The notes under the pieces: generated by a model
Database searches by the model: none
What the model saw: only the letters and a program-made list of their open reading frames with translations
What the model was told of the DNA's origin: nothing
Position numbers and translations under genes: made by a program
Shown: positions 63,176 through 64,000 of the stretch, in pieces
How the letters are laid out: the number at the start of each line of letters is the position of its first letter
Position numbering within the stretch: position 1 is the stretch's first letter
From: Sepioteuthis lessoniana
Lineage: Eukaryota; Mollusca; Cephalopoda; Myopsida; Loliginidae
DNA length: 64,000 nt
Direction of reading: 5' to 3'
NCBI GenBank assembly: GCA_963585895.1
Contig: CAUZXS010000123.1
Coordinates: 85,001 to 149,000, forward strand

Positions 63176-63685
63176 AAACTCGCTTGTAGGGAAATAAATA
63201 TGGCAAAGAAGATGTGAGTTTGTATCTCACCGTGAACTTACCCATTATAATTTCTGATTAGTGCTGTACTTAACTGTCGTAGATTCCCAGCCCCAGTGAT
63301 TTACTATAAAGTAAAAATTTAGATCAATGAAAATATTATTGAAAACTGACTAAAAATTAAGATAAATTCTGTTTTCTATTATGCATACTGGTCATAAACT
63401 ACTATTCATTTTTTCTACTTTTTCTTTTTCTTGGTACGCTTCTCAAGCTTTCTAAAGTTTGTCATTTCATTTCCTGCTTTGATTATAAACACCCGACACG
63501 ACGAAGAATTGCGACCTTATGCACCTAATGCATTGTAATGTTTTACTGTATTACATCTGTCGACCCATTTAGTTATCTCGATGTACATCATGGCCATTTT
63601 AAACCCGTGTGAAAACAAAATCCATTACTAATAACACTAAGAATAGGGGGAACCTGATGTTTTCTGAAATAACATCAAGGGCAGC
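63176..63685. other. AT-rich spacer
   Basis: No element or gene recognised. Confidence 0.4.
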
Positions 63686-63689
63686 CATG

Positions 63690-63735
63690 CAATTTATTAA
63701 GTTTTGCTAAGTCTGGCACACAGGCTTCAAGTTGC
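63690..63735 (-). mobile_element. Family F tail fragment
   Basis: TTATTAAGTTTTGCTAAGTCTGGCACACAGGC matches the F tail on the minus strand. Confidence 0.5.
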
Positions 63736-63837
63736 TAAATGTTCCTGAGTTGTGACCCACTTCAAAACATCCCTGTTGAAGCGACTTAGGGTTCAAAACT
63801 CGCAGGGTTTTAATAGAGTTGAATAGCTAGCTCCAAG

Positions 63838-63915
63838 TCCGCTTGTTTTGAATTCAGTTTTCCCTCTCCAAGACTGGTTGTCTTACCAACGCTAAACAGC
63901 CCAGTCTGCTTTAGA
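63838..63915 (-). mobile_element. Family B SINE, central fragment
   Basis: TTTTGAATTCAGTTTTCCCTC, CCAAGACTGGTTGTC, TACCAACGCTAAACAGCCC and AGTCTGCTTTAG follow the B tail order. The core and head are missing. Confidence 0.7.
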
Positions 63916-64000
63916 TATATACTTGTATTTGATTAATATTAGAAGAGGATTCATTGCAAGCAGGTTTTGATGGAGTGGAGTCGGTAACTGCTCATCCCCC

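Overview
The window is AT-rich metazoan DNA with no bacterial-style operons, no CRISPR array and no host gene that I can recognise. It is built almost entirely from transposable elements, microsatellites and anonymous AT-rich spacer. The longest protein-coding traces are remnants of LINE reverse transcriptases and of mariner/Tc1 transposases. From memory, the mix of several tRNA-derived SINE families, mariner copies and these LINE tails suits a lophotrochozoan, perhaps a mollusc or cephalopod. That assignment is a low-confidence inference; the sequence itself shows only a large, repeat-rich animal genome, probably intergenic or intronic.

Five retroposon families account for most of the window; the letters are mine. 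Family A (about 235 bp) has a tRNA-like head with A and B boxes, a short core and a double-stem hairpin tail. Family B (about 290 bp) has a related tRNA-like head and core but a different tail, again with nested stems. Family C/D (about 350-700 bp) has a non-tRNA head with a stem-loop, a variable number of internal AT-rich repeats and, in C, the same hairpin tail as A. Family E (about 245 bp) has another tRNA-like head and a CTCG-loop hairpin. Family F (about 130 bp) is a short tRNA-derived SINE. Several copies have clear target-site duplications, so their boundaries can be given to the base.

Layout. 1-10 kb: A, B, C/D, E and F copies, many nested, and a 5S rRNA-like remnant. 10-17 kb: T/G-rich tracts, an inverted repeat at 12 kb and C/D copies. 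16.5-20.5 kb: a B+D composite present twice in inverted orientation, and a LINE 3' end beside a pyrimidine-rich tract. 21-31 kb: SINEs inside SINEs, a second 5S-like remnant, a LINE tail inserted in a B SINE and a mariner MITE. 31-38 kb: a large palindrome, a mariner deletion derivative, a 125-bp satellite-like array, a LINE RNase H-side fragment and a Tc1-like element that sits in a C copy and is itself interrupted by a B SINE. 38-50 kb: microsatellites, C/D copies and a mariner fragment. 50-56 kb: a tandemly duplicated mariner and a solo LTR in the tail of a C element. 56-64 kb: three LINE-derived fragments of distinct types, a 120-bp palindromic tandem array and further SINE pieces.

The elements do not form a pathway. 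The notable biology is the modular relation between the SINE families (shared core, shared 3' hairpin, swapped heads and tails, one clear chimera) and the order of insertion events that the nesting records.
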